Counted from the stretch's first letter, positions 22,852 to 31,637 are shown. The stretch is 64,000 bases of DNA from Odontesthes bonariensis (GCF_027942865.1 NC_134507.1:35951711-36015710), one strand, 5' to 3'. The notes: a model not told the origin generated them from the sequence alone. Program-made: numbers and translations.

Positions 22852-23305
22852 GAGACTGTACAATAGGTTTTCATGAAATATATTTTTGTTAGCTCCCCAC
22901 CATCTCGCAATGCACATTCAGCAGGGGGTGCAGCCGCACCCCCTGCACCCCTAGTTCCCACGGCTATGAATGAGCAGCGCAGGCAGGCAGCAGGTCTGTG
23001 GGCTGTCTGTGGTAGTAGCACGACGAGGACGTCAGTAACACCCACTTTACGTAGTGATGGCAAAACGAGGCTTTTTGAAGCATTGAATCATTTTGAACCA
23101 TTGTGTCATAAAGTGGTTCACTACTCGAAGCTTCATTCAATTCCCTTGGGTGACATCTACTGGCGTAGCGATTGTTGCACCATATGAAGCCCTGCGAATG
23201 TGATGCATATAATAACACTATAATAACACGTATACGTATGTGTGTTGTACATATGGGTTTGTAGTACCTCATTAAAGATTGATTAATTTACCCATGAAAT
23301 AATAA

Positions 23306-24037
23306 TTTGCCCTCTCCGGGTCAGGAATGAGATCCTTCCCCAAGTGGAGGAGTTCAAGTATCTCGGGGTCTTGTTCACGAGTGAGGGACGAATGCAGCGG
23401 GAGGTTGACAGGCGGATCGGTGCGCCATCAGCTGAGCCAGAAGGCGAAGCTCTCGATTTACCGGTCAATCTATGTTCCTACCCTCACCTATGGTCACGAG
23501 CTGTGGGTAGTGACCGAGAGAACGAGATCGCCAATAGCCTATAAGCGGCCGAAATGAGTTTCCTCCGCAGGGTGTCTGGGCTCTCCCTTAAGGCTGATAC
23601 CTCTTTTAACTGCTCTTGCGCTTGCCGCTTGTGTTAATGGCTCGAGACGTTTATGCTTCATTTTGCTTTGCCGGCGGTTGCGTGTGCTGTGTGATTCACC
23701 GCCAGGACAGTAGGTGGATAGGGTGAGAAGCTCGGTCATCCGGGAGGGGCTCGGAGTAGAACCGCTGCTCCTCCGCATCCAGAGGAGTCAGATGAGGTGG
23801 CTCGGGCATCTGGTTAGGATGCCTCCTGGACGCCTGGTGAGACACGTCCCACTGGGAGGAGACCCCGGGGAAGACCCCGGACACGTTGGATCTCTGGCAG
23901 GGGAACGCCTCGGGGTCCCCCCAGAAGAGCTGGAGGAAGTGGCCGGGGACAGGGACGTCTGGGTTTCTCTGCTTAAGCTGCTGCCCCCGCGACCCGATCC
24001 CCGGAGAAGCGGAAGATGATGGATGGATGGATGGAAT
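23306..24037 (+). mobile_element. Rex3/RTE-like LINE 3' end
   Basis: Plus-strand frames encode the C-terminal end of an RTE-type reverse transcriptase: VEEFKYLGVLFTSEGRMQ, a YRSIYVPTLTYGHELWV segment in another frame, then SVIREGLGVEPLLLRI and WLGHLVRMPPGRL. The end is a GATG tandem repeat (24018-24037), the tail type of fish Rex3. It is 5'-truncated, frameshifted, and split by a small MITE at 23591-23720. Confidence 0.8.
23591..23720 (-). mobile_element. Small MITE inside the Rex3-like element
   Basis: About 130 bp that interrupts the LINE frame between SFLRRVSGLSL and SSVIREGLG. On the minus strand it reads TCCACCTACTGTCCTGGCGG... and matches 25251-25395 over its length. Two copies in opposite orientation within 2 kb define the unit. 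Confidence 0.75.
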
Positions 24038-24763
24038 AATAATTTAAAAACAATGTGAACATTTTTGGTTTGTCATTCATATTTTCTTTGGGAGTGTGCT
24101 TGGTGTAATAAAGAAGGTGCTTGTGTTACTTCAGGTGTTTTTATTAAAGAAAAGTAGTTTTTGCTCAGTAGAAGGACTCAAACGATTTCTTTTTTTTTTT
24201 AGTCAATTTCTCCAGCTTTGGAAAATACTCTGTCACAGGGAACAGAGGAGGCTGGTGTGACAAGGAACTGTTTGGGTGGAAATATTCCCACACTTTAGAA
24301 CGCTTCCTCGATGGTTGCTCCATGAGAGAATAATCCAAAACTCCGAATATCAAAAAACGTGCGCTGTTCGTAACGTACGGGGACATGAACCGGGGCTTCA
24401 GCCATCTTGAATACACTGAATCGCGGCAAATGTTCAAAGCTCCGCACATCAACTCGAAGCAGTCAGCTGACTCGGTCTGAATGAAGCAGTGAAGTGGTTC
24501 AAACGTCATCAGTGACGTCACATGAAGCAAGCTCCGGCCCACTGCTTCACTATAACTACCCTGTCGAGTTTGAAGCGTGCTTCGGAGCTTCGGTGTTGGA
24601 GGTAACATCACTAACTTTACGACAAAAATTCAAAATGACAGTAACCCGGATTTTTTTAAGTAAGCGACGCACCTCCACGTTATCAGTGCTAGTGTACAGT
24701 AATTAATAAATTATAAACAGCGTAGTTTGTGCCTGTATAACGTTGCCCATAGGAAACCGTTTC

Positions 24764-24844
24764 ATGGCCGAATATCTCAAGAGAGCAGCCAGACGCCTCT
24801 CGAATATCTTCGGAACGGCTCCAAATGACCAACAACAAGCAGGG
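24764..24844 (+). CDS. Possible first coding exon, unknown protein
   Basis: An ATG opens 27 codons (MAEYLKRAARRLSNIFGT...DQQQAG) that end in a consensus donor (CAGGG then GTGAGT) on a codon boundary. The peptide is amphipathic and basic at the start and Gln-rich at the end. Read on into the putative intron, the frame would close after about 50 codons. I do not recognise the protein and found no second exon. It lies 150 bp beyond the hAT element on unique-looking sequence. It could equally be a chance combination of start and donor. Confidence 0.3.
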
Positions 24845-25250
24845 GTGAGTAGAACATCATGTTATAATGTGAAATCAAGGGCCCAATGTAAAAAAAACGG
24901 TCTTATCCTTTAATACCAGCTATTTACAATTTTGTTCGGAAGAATTCTGCGCCTCAAACTTGGATGAAAAAGCCCAGCTGTTTAATCAGAGCAGGCTGCC
25001 TCGGGCACGAAGAACGCATCGTCTCAAAACTGAAAACGGAGCATGTGTACTTGTGATCTCCCGAGTTCATTCTTCCGAGGTTGACTAGCAAGAACATTCT
25101 CCTCAAGAACACAAGTCTGTTCTTTGCATTCTTGGTATTGAGAAACGGCCATAATATATATGATGAATCCACTCGAAGAGAGACTTGCCGAAGAGGTCCT
25201 GGCGGTGAATTTCATTTCATCGTAGAAGGCTTGTCATTGGAAAAACCCGC

Positions 25251-25395
25251 TACTCCACCTACTGTCCTGGCGGTGAATCGCCAAGCAGCACACGCAACCG
25301 CCGACAAAGCAAAATGAAGTATAAACGTCTCGAGCCATTAACATACGCGCAAGACGCAAGCGCAAGGGCAGTAAAAAGAAGTATAACTCAGCCTT
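25251..25395 (+). mobile_element. Second copy of the small MITE, abutting 7SL
   Basis: Starts TACTCCACCTACTGTCCTGG and ends near AAGTATAACTCAGCC, the reverse orientation of the copy at 23591-23720. Its right edge coincides with the point where the neighbouring 7SL RNA sequence stops. Confidence 0.75.
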
Positions 25396-25512
25396 TAGTG
25401 CGGACACCCGATGGACATAGTCCTCTGCAGCTCAGAACTCCTGAGTTCAAGCGATCCAGCAGCCTCAGCCTCCCGGTAGCTTGGGTTACAGACGCGCGTC
25501 CCCGCTCCCGGC
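25394..25512 (-). ncRNA. 7SL (SRP) RNA 5' domain, truncated copy
   Basis: The minus strand matches the first ~120 nt of vertebrate signal recognition particle RNA: a GCCGGG start, GGAGGCTGAGGCT, GATCGCTTGA, CAGGAGTTCTGAGCTGCAG, and CATCGGGTGTCCGCACTAA. This covers the Alu domain's 5' part and the first strand of the S domain. 7SL RNA scaffolds the particle that targets ribosomes to the ER. The S domain and the 3' strand of the Alu domain (the last ~180 nt) are missing; the sequence stops exactly at a MITE. A CRE sits at the expected upstream distance, which suggests a genomic gene copy and not a retroposed one. As it stands it cannot make full SRP RNA. Confidence 0.85.
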
Positions 25513-25554
25513 GACAGGTGCTCTCATTCAAGCAGGTTTTGGGCTTTTTGATCC

Positions 25555-25562
25555 TGACGTCA
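25555..25562 (-). promoter_or_regulatory. CRE/ATF site upstream of the 7SL copy
   Basis: A perfect palindrome TGACGTCA lies 43-50 bp upstream of the 7SL start (25512). Vertebrate 7SL genes are known to use an upstream ATF/CRE element at about this distance in addition to internal Pol III boxes. Confidence 0.6.
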
Positions 25563-25569
25563 TCAGCGA

Positions 25570-26190
25570 GCTAATTTGCTGTCGAGGAACGAAATAAAGC
25601 ATCTTTTAAATGTTAAAGGCTGATCAGTGATGAAACATTTTGACAAAATATGACGTTTGATATCGATGAAACATTTTTCTTTGGTGCTCCGTAAAACCTC
25701 AATTTCTGATCAACTTTAACACTTTCTGCTTCTTTAACACTGACAGATCAGCTCACCAAACATTTAAAAAGGAATGCCTCTAAATGTCCTCTATCAGGTG
25801 TCTCCTTTTTCTACAGTTTTATTTCAGATGTAGACACATTAGCCTGTTCTCAGTCATGTAGAAAAGCAGTTCTCCTCTTATGGGAATCATCTTTATCACA
25901 TTGAAACACGCTGTTTAAATACACAGATTCAAAGTTTGCTTTGTTAAAGGAGACATATTTTACCTCTTTAAACAAGTTAGAATTGGTCTATGGGCTATAC
26001 AAAACATGTTCATGAAGTTCTTTGCACAAAATCACTCTCACATAAAGAGATTTCACCAGCTCTATTCTTGCCAGTTTCAGTCTCTCCCAAATTGAGCCGT
26101 TTAAAGGGCTCTGTCACTTTTATGCAAATAAGCTGTGAATTAAGGGTTCATTTGTTTTCAGTGCAGAGCTTCTGCAGTCTCCAGCCTGAC
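25570..26190. other. No gene recognised
   Basis: AT-rich, no long frame. It would be intron if the minus-strand fringe-like exon at 26195-26332 belongs to a working gene, but I did not find the next exon in it. Confidence 0.35.
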
Positions 26191-26194
26191 TCAC

Positions 26195-26332
26195 CTGTGG
26201 TGCGTTTCTAGAGACCCAGGTGTGCAGCAGCAGCTCCAGTCTCTGCCGGTGATACCTCCCGGTGGTTTTCACAGCCACGAACAGGTCAGCCTGTGTGAGC
26301 CGCTCACCGCTCTCCTCTCCCGGGCCAGCCGC
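26195..26332 (-). CDS. Fringe glycosyltransferase-like exon (orphan)
   Basis: An acceptor (CTTATTTCAG) and a donor (CCACAG then GTGAGT) bound 138 bases, 46 codons, phase 0 at both ends. The last 30 residues include FVAVKTTGRYHRQRLELLL and TWVSR, the conserved start of the Fringe domain (beta-1,3-N-acetylglucosaminyltransferase that modifies O-fucose on Notch in the Golgi). The RLELLL and TWVSR wording is nearest, by eye, to manic fringe. The preceding 16 residues are acidic/Gly-rich linker. The expected next exon, beginning TFIFTDG-like, is not seen on the minus strand of this window. So it is either an exon with a very long intron or a stray duplicate. Confidence 0.6.
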
Positions 26333-26435
26333 CTGAAATAAGTTGAGAAAACATCCGCGCCCCCTGCAGCCGGCAGCTCCTTCTGGTGTCCGCCAGTGAG
26401 CAGAGCATCCCGGCCACCAGCCGGCAGGTGACCGC

Positions 26436-26587
26436 GGCGACAGCAGCGCGAGGTCCCGCTGAGCTGAAGGCGAGCCTCGGTCCCCCGGCAGGCTTCCACA
26501 TGTTCACTGCGTGGATGGGTTCACCACTTCGCTCATGGACAGAAAAGAAGTGTTTTCTCAACAGCGGGACCTCGCGCTGCTGTCGCC
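26436..26587. repeat. Perfect 26-bp inverted repeat
   Basis: GGCGACAGCAGCGCGAGGTC + CCGCTG (26436-26461) is repeated exactly in reverse complement at 26562-26587, with a 100-bp spacer. A transcript of either strand could form a stable GC-rich hairpin. It lies just upstream of the fringe-like exon. Confidence 0.95.
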
Positions 26588-26708
26588 TTAAGGTGTTATT
26601 ATTTACATCAACATGGTGCCATAACTGTTTACAGCAGAGCTTCAGGAGTGCTGGACTTCCAAAACAGTCTGTACTTGGAGGCACTTCATCTCATGGCTTT
26701 AGTTATTT

Positions 26709-27084
26709 TTGAGGTACAGAAGATTAAACTGGGACTTAATCCAATGTTTTCACATATAGAGATAATTTGAATAACATCAAGCCCTGTTTTATGCAGAGAT
26801 CACATGAATTTCAGAAATAAATCACAAAAACCACTTCCTGAGGTGGATCCAGTTCCTGCTCTTTATTCTTTCATCAGTCTTATGAACCATGTGGTGCTGT
26901 GGCTTAGTTGGTCAAAGTGCCTGTCTAGTAAACAGGAGATCCTGGGTTCAACATTCTTGAGGTACAGAAGATTGAACTGGGACTTAATCCAATGTTTTCA
27001 CATATGGAGATAATTTGAATAACATCAAGCCCTGTTTTATGCAGAGATCACGTGAATTTCGGAAATAAATCACAAAAACCACTT
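26709..27084. repeat. 128-bp direct repeat flanking a tRNA-Thr fragment
   Basis: The segment from TTGAGGTACAGAAGATT to CAAAAACCACTT occurs at 26709-26836 and 26957-27084 with about four differences. The 120-bp spacer holds a tRNA-Thr fragment that ends at the second copy's edge. Confidence 0.9.
26893..26952 (+). pseudogene. tRNA-Thr (AGT) fragment, 3' end missing
   Basis: Sequence GGTGCTGTGGCTTAGTTGG, an anticodon stem-loop with AGT (CTGTCTAGTAAACAG) and the 5' half of the T-arm follow the tRNA-Thr pattern. The copy stops in the T-loop (GGGTTCAAC) where the 128-bp repeat begins, so the acceptor stem cannot form. Confidence 0.75.
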
Positions 27085-27095
27085 TGCTTCTTTTT

Positions 27096-27167
27096 GGCTC
27101 GTTGGTCTAGGGGTATGATTCTCACTTAGGGTGCGAGAGGTCCCGGGTTCAAATCCCGGACGAGCCC
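27096..27167 (+). tRNA. tRNA-Pro (anticodon AGG)
   Basis: Full 72-nt cloverleaf with intact acceptor and T stems and both internal promoter boxes. The anticodon stem is CTCAC/GCGAG, which leaves one A-C mismatch compared with the other copies (CTCGC). No clear T-run terminator follows within about 30 bp. Confidence 0.85.
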
Positions 27168-27187
27168 TTCCCTGGTCTACTGGCCTT

Positions 27188-27848
27188 AGGGTGACCACCT
27201 GCTCATAAGCCCAAGGGGGGACAAGGGGTATGTTTATGGGGGACAAGGGGGGACGCCGCCCTGCCGCCAGACTCTTAGTGGTTTACCCATTTCTAGCACA
27301 TACTACCTTACATGGTATATCAATTTATATATTGATTCCTCTGTTATTGGTGATGTAATATATAACAATAATAATGATAACAATAATATTTTGAACATTC
27401 AATGACACACACTACCATCTACACTGCCATTTTCCCCTGTGTTTTTTTTATCCACAAACCACAATCCACAACTAGTTCTAGCCAAGTATGCCGCGCCAAC
27501 TGACTGACTGAAGTGCCTAGTGATGAGGCGCGTGAATTGACGTTCATCATCACTGCGAACAATTGTCATGGCAACAACAAATATTTGATAACAGCCAGCC
27601 TGTCAGATGCGACTGCAAGGTGTGTGTGTGCGCGCGCGTGTGTGGATCTGTTGTAGCTCTACAGTCTGCGGCGACTGTGCTGTTCTGAAATGTCAAGTAA
27701 CGCTCGTTTGGCTATCTGGGTGGCGCGGGGAAAGTGACAACCCCAGCAAGAATCAATTATGCGGGACAAGCTCTGAATTTGCGGGACGGACTATTTTGGC
27801 CTCGAACGCTGTACGCGCACGCGCTACGCGGGACGGTTGGTCACCCTA
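27188..27848. mobile_element. Non-autonomous DNA transposon with AGGGTGACCA ends
   Basis: The ends AGGGTGACCACC and (complement) AGGGTGACCAACC are inverted and are flanked by ACTGGCCTT on both sides (27179-27187 and 27849-27857). The flank after the tRNA-Pro at 29744-29815 (TTATTGGCCTTGTATCTCTG) is the same sequence without the insertion, so the empty site is visible. About 660 bp, no transposase. Confidence 0.85.
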
Positions 27849-28441
27849 ACTGGCCTTGTGTCTCTGCTTTGCTGTGAAATCAGAGAATGATTGAATCAAT
27901 GACGATAACATTGAATGCATTTGGAATCAAAGCCCCAAATAGGGAAATACAGCTCAAACCTCCATCACTCATTCCGAAGTTGCTTCAAGTCCTTCTTAAA
28001 TGAATTTCTTATCTGGAATTTGAAAGACAGATCCACGCATAAATACCTGTATCATTTAAGCACACCCTCTGCAGTATTATCTAAAGCAGTTTTGGTATTT
28101 GTTCCATAAATCCAGATTGAAACGCTTCAAGTCAATGGTAGAGAAATGGAGATATAGACCTGTTCTGTCTTAAAGTTGGGCTTCTTGATAAAATGTGATG
28201 TGAATTGGTGGAACCTGGCGGTGAGTATTGACTCATTGGTCTCAGGAGTTTTTGTGGGCTGTTCAGTGTATGTGCCTAATAACTTCACTCATGTTGAGTG
28301 AAGGGAGAGCCAACTCCAAGCAATATAGGCTCATTGCTCTGGAAAAGTCAAAGAAGAAAGAAAGCAATCACAAATTCCCAGGATTCCATGGCTACGTCAG
28401 CTGTCCGCGCGCTCTCACGAAACACAAAGAGAACACCTTTT

Positions 28442-28513
28442 GGCTCGTTGGTCTTGGGGTATGATTCTCGCTTCGGGTGCGAGAGGTCCCGGGTTCAAAT
28501 CCCAGACGAGCCC
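28442..28513 (+). tRNA. tRNA-Pro (anticodon CGG), repeat unit 1
   Basis: A 72-nt cloverleaf with anticodon loop TTCGGGT. The 3' strand of the T-stem reads CCCAG in place of CCCGG, giving a C50-A64 mismatch. The D-arm reads GGTCTTGGGG (usual GGTCTAGGGG). It is the first tRNA of a 651-bp tandem duplication. Confidence 0.85.
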
Positions 28514-29092
28514 TCCTACTTTAAGAAACCTATACGGAAAGCTTGATGGTTAACTTTGGGTACCTTCCTTGATCTCAAATGCGTCTCTCTTTGCTCACCC
28601 AAATTGTTAATTAAGAGTGCTGATAACAATTGCAAAAATGTCCTGTCTTACTATATTGTTTGGAGCTGTAGCAGCTGGCTCTCCCTTCACTCAACATGAG
28701 TGAAGTTATTGAGGACATAGACTGAACATCCCCAACATTAAAGCCACTGACAGTTAAGTGAACAACTCTTCTTTTTTTTACAATGCAATTTTTAGCTAGA
28801 CAAACCGTTATCCCGGCTTTTACTTGGAGTTTACGTTGACCCTCCACAAGTTTACACTCACAGCAGGGATTTGTAGTGTTACAGATTCATTTACACATAC
28901 TTTTGGCAACTAATCTCCACTTTAGAATAAGAGAACTTTGAAATAAAAAAGATGGAAGCAACACTGACATTGAGTGAGCTGAACTGAAAGTTGTAGGATG
29001 TTTCTATTCGATGATCGAACGTACCTTCCGAGGGTTTCGTTTTGCTATCTGTGGCCTGCGGCGCTCGTATGACATCTAAAGTTGCAAACCCT

Positions 29093-29164
29093 GGCTCGTT
29101 GGTCTTGGGGTATGATTCTCGCTTCGGGTGCGAGAGGTCCCGGGTTCAAATCCCAGACGAGCCC
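29093..29164 (+). tRNA. tRNA-Pro (anticodon CGG), repeat unit 2
   Basis: Identical to the copy at 28442-28513, including the T-stem mismatch, and exactly 651 bp downstream of it. Confidence 0.85.
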
Positions 29165-29743
29165 TCCTACTTTAAGAAACCTATACGGAAAGCTTGATGG
29201 TTAACTTTGGGTATCTTCCTTGATCTCAAATGCGTCTCTCTTTGCTCACCCAAATTGTTAATTAAGAGTGCTGATAACAATTGCAAAAATGTCCTGTCTT
29301 ACTATATTGTTTGGAGCTGTAGCAGCTGGCTCTCCCTTCACTCAACATGAGTGAAGTTATTGAGGACATAGACTGAACATCCCCAACATTAAAGCCACTG
29401 ACAGTTAAGTGAACAACTCTTCTTTTTTTTACAATGCAATTTTTAGCTAGACAAACCGTTATCCCGGCTTTTACTTGGAGTTTACGTTGACCCTCCACAA
29501 GTTTACACTCACAGCAGGGATTTGTAGTGTTACAGATTCATTTACACATACTTTTGGCAACTAATCTCCACTTTAGAATAAGAGAACTTTGAAATAAAAA
29601 AGATGGAAGCAACACTGACATTGAGTGAGCTGAACTGAAAGTTGTAGGATGTTTCTATTCGATGATCGAACGTACCTTCCGAGGGTATCGTTTTGCTATC
29701 TGTGGCCTGCGGCGCTCGTATGACATCTAAAGTTGCAAACCCT

Positions 29744-29815
29744 GGCTCGTTGGTCTTGGGGTATGATTCTCGCTTTGGGTGCGAGAGGTCCCGGGTTCAA
29801 ATCCCGGACGAGCCC
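29744..29815 (+). tRNA. tRNA-Pro (anticodon TGG)
   Basis: Same body as the two upstream copies but with anticodon loop TTTGGGT (TGG) and a fully paired T-stem (CCGGG/CCCGG). It keeps the GGTCTTGGGG D-arm. Structurally this is the best of the cluster. Confidence 0.88.
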
Positions 29816-29879
29816 TTCCCTGGTTTATTGGCCTTGTATCTCTGCTTTGCTTTGAAATCTACGCATGACCTAAGGCCAA

Positions 29880-30586
29880 AGGCCCCGTTTACACGATAGG
29901 AAGATGCAGATTTTTTCCTGCGGTTTGGCCTCTCATTTACACCAAAACCCCGTTTTTATCACAGAAAACGATTATTTCTAAAACCTCCGGCCAAAGTGGA
30001 GATTTCTGATAACGCCGGTTATGTGTTGCCGTGTCAACTGGGAGAAACGGCGTTTTAGGTTCTTAAACGTCACATTATGCGCCAGAAAATGCTTAACGTC
30101 ATGCGAGCGCCTTATGTTTACAGTTTGTTTGGCTACTGATCAGGATAATCATGGATGATGTTAAAGTTCTACTAATTTTTACGTTTGTGCAAACGATTCT
30201 GGCCTTATTATATTTGCCACCCCAAACCTGCTCGCACAGTTCAAAATAGAGGAGCACCACTCTTCCGTGGCCGCTCCTGCGTCCAGTATCCACTGACCGT
30301 CTATATTTCCCTCTTATTGCCTCCAGTTTTGTTGTGATATTTGCTCGCGTTATCTCCTCCTTTACATGAGGAAAGTCCTTGATTCTGAGGATTTTGATTG
30401 GCTTGCATGGCTTTATTCCTTTCCCTACACTGCCGCCAATAGGTTTGGCATAGTTATTATGGCGCTTGACGGCGTATTTATGCGGGTTGATGTAAATGAC
30501 AAGTTTTGTGCACGATGTTATTATGGAAAACGGAGGGGGGGGGATATTCGTTTCTCTAAATACCCGGCTATGTGTAAATGTGGCCT
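29880..30586. mobile_element. MITE with AGGCC...TTTACAC inverted ends
   Basis: The left end AGGCCCCGTTTACACGA is matched by the complement of the right end AGGCCACATTTACACATAG. About 700 bp, non-coding; the 115-codon frame at 30366-30713 crosses its edge and is taken as chance. No target duplication was assigned. The type resembles hAT-derived MITEs. Confidence 0.55.
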
Positions 30587-30819
30587 AAGACTACGTGTCA
30601 ACTCGTGGACAACTATGTTAGTCCATTGTTGCCAGTTAACTGCAGCCTTGCACCTTTCAGCAGCAGCTGTTACCGCTGAGCAATCAGTTCCCTCTGCACT
30701 GAGGATCATATGAAAGCAGCTCCTGCAGCTTCAGGTTAGTGTCACAGGGCTCTGAACTTTGTGTTAGTGCAGTTTGGCAGGAGCAGGTCCCAGGCAAGCT
30801 TTAATTATATTGCACCAGA

Positions 30820-31553
30820 ATGAGGTGAGTAACTTCTAGTCTATCCCAGTGCTTCTAAGTGGTGGCACTGAACCTCTGCTGCCTTAAATGTCTGAGGCAA
30901 GCAGAACCTCATTTGGTCGCAGCATTACACTATGAATATACAGTTAAGCTCAACAGGACTGGGCATGTTAAGGGGAGGTGGTGGTTGGACCCCACTGGTC
31001 TCTAAATGTACTCAGAACTTCATATGAGATGTCCCTGTTTTTGCAGGGTTTTGTGGATTTCTTGTGTGCTGATTGGAAGCATCGCCTGCATTCCTGCACA
31101 AAGCGGTAAGCTGATCCCAATCAAAGCTCGGCAACTAAAAGCAGGTTAAATTGACTCGGGGTGTAAATGGAAGGCTGATCTTAATTCTCTATTTCCTCAC
31201 CCATGTATTCAGTTTATGGACAAGATCTATCTAAGCCAACATATCAGAAACAAACTGGAACCAGTGGTTCTGGAGCACAGCAGCATGGTGCTCAGGGAGG
31301 TCAGTCTGGAGCTCCTGGCAGCAATTACCAGTTTGAAGATGGGAGCTGGAGCCTTTCATCTGACACCAGCGGCGAGGACGAGCCAGTCTTCACTCCTGTG
31401 GCCGACGAGGATCAAGTCTACGCTTACAAATCTCGGTCCCGCTACAACAAGAAGCGTGTGCTGTTCAGCCAGTTCCGCTACACCCCAACAGAATCTGAGC
31501 CAGACCACGGAAAAACATCTCAGCACAAGGTTCAAGTTCAGAGCGGCTTCTGA
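30820..31553 (+). CDS. Secreted low-complexity protein A (134 aa), unknown family
   Basis: Coding exons at 30820-30824 (ATG AG), 31047-31105 and 31213-31553. Introns are GT-AG, phase 2 then phase 1. Exons 1-2 encode a signal peptide (MRVLWISCVLIGSIACIPAQ), so the protein should enter the secretory pathway. The mature part starts near VYGQDLSKP and has a Gly/Ser/Gln-rich stretch (GTSGSGAQQHGAQGGQSG), an acidic middle (DTSGEDEPVFTPVADEDQ) and a basic, Tyr-containing end (YKSRSRYNKKRVLFSQF). There are no cysteines after the signal and no known domain. An intron follows 11 bases after the stop (31565-31637), and AATAAA is at 31677. It shares this architecture with the genes at 34560-35405 and 39832-41243. 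The function is not known. Confidence 0.75.
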
Positions 31554-31637
31554 GGATCTTTCTGGTGAGGCTCATTTTACCCTGCATGTGTGCTCTCTGT
31601 AGCTGCTGGTAGTTGACTGACTTTCTTTGTCTTGCAG

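Larger units (their letters stand above)
21772..22964. mobile_element. DNA element with GCCGTGGGAA inverted ends
   Basis: The left end GCCGTGGGAAGTAG is matched by the complement of the right end GCCGTGGGAACTAG. Next to it both ends carry AGGGGGTGCGG. The right end also folds into a perfect hairpin (GCAGGGGGTGC/GCACCCCCTGC, 22921-22946). There is no transposase and no clear target duplication, so it is a non-autonomous element of uncertain class. It contains a tRNA-like sequence and a long homopolymer. Confidence 0.55.
23052..24613 (-). mobile_element. hAT transposon with 8-bp target duplication, nested insertions
   Basis: The ends TAGTGATGGC and (complement) TAGTGATGTT are flanked by an exact 8-bp duplication, ACTTTACG, at 23044-23051 and 24614-24621, the hAT signature. 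On the minus strand the frame at 24165-24611 contains RKRSKVWEYF near 24274-24303, the start of a BED-type zinc finger as in hAT transposases. The remainder of the enzyme is missing. A Rex3-like LINE tail (23306-24037) sits inside it. Confidence 0.85.
28442..29815 (+). repeat. 651-bp tandem duplication, each unit starting with tRNA-Pro
   Basis: Units 28442-29092 and 29093-29743 are almost identical (I saw only a couple of substitutions, e.g. TACC/TATC near 28561 and TTTC/TATC near 29035). A third tRNA-Pro at 29744 begins a partial unit. Each unit has a 78-codon open frame on minus that is duplicated with the unit and shows no sign of being a gene. Confidence 0.95.

Noticed and set aside
22648-23187. 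Several 90-110 codon frames on both strands
   Set aside because: They overlap a TIR element and a hAT end, and none shows domain features.
25394-25512. Primate Alu contamination
   Set aside because: The match follows 7SL RNA including the S-domain start (TCGGGTGTCCGCACTAA), which Alu lacks. The flanks are fish repeats, and a CRE sits upstream.
28611-29498. Two identical 78-codon minus frames
   Set aside because: They are copies carried by the 651-bp tandem duplication in tRNA flank. No splice sites, no domain, and the inverted copy at 14-15 kb does not preserve the frame.
30366-30713. 115-codon plus frame
   Set aside because: It begins inside a MITE and crosses its edge; no domain-like content.
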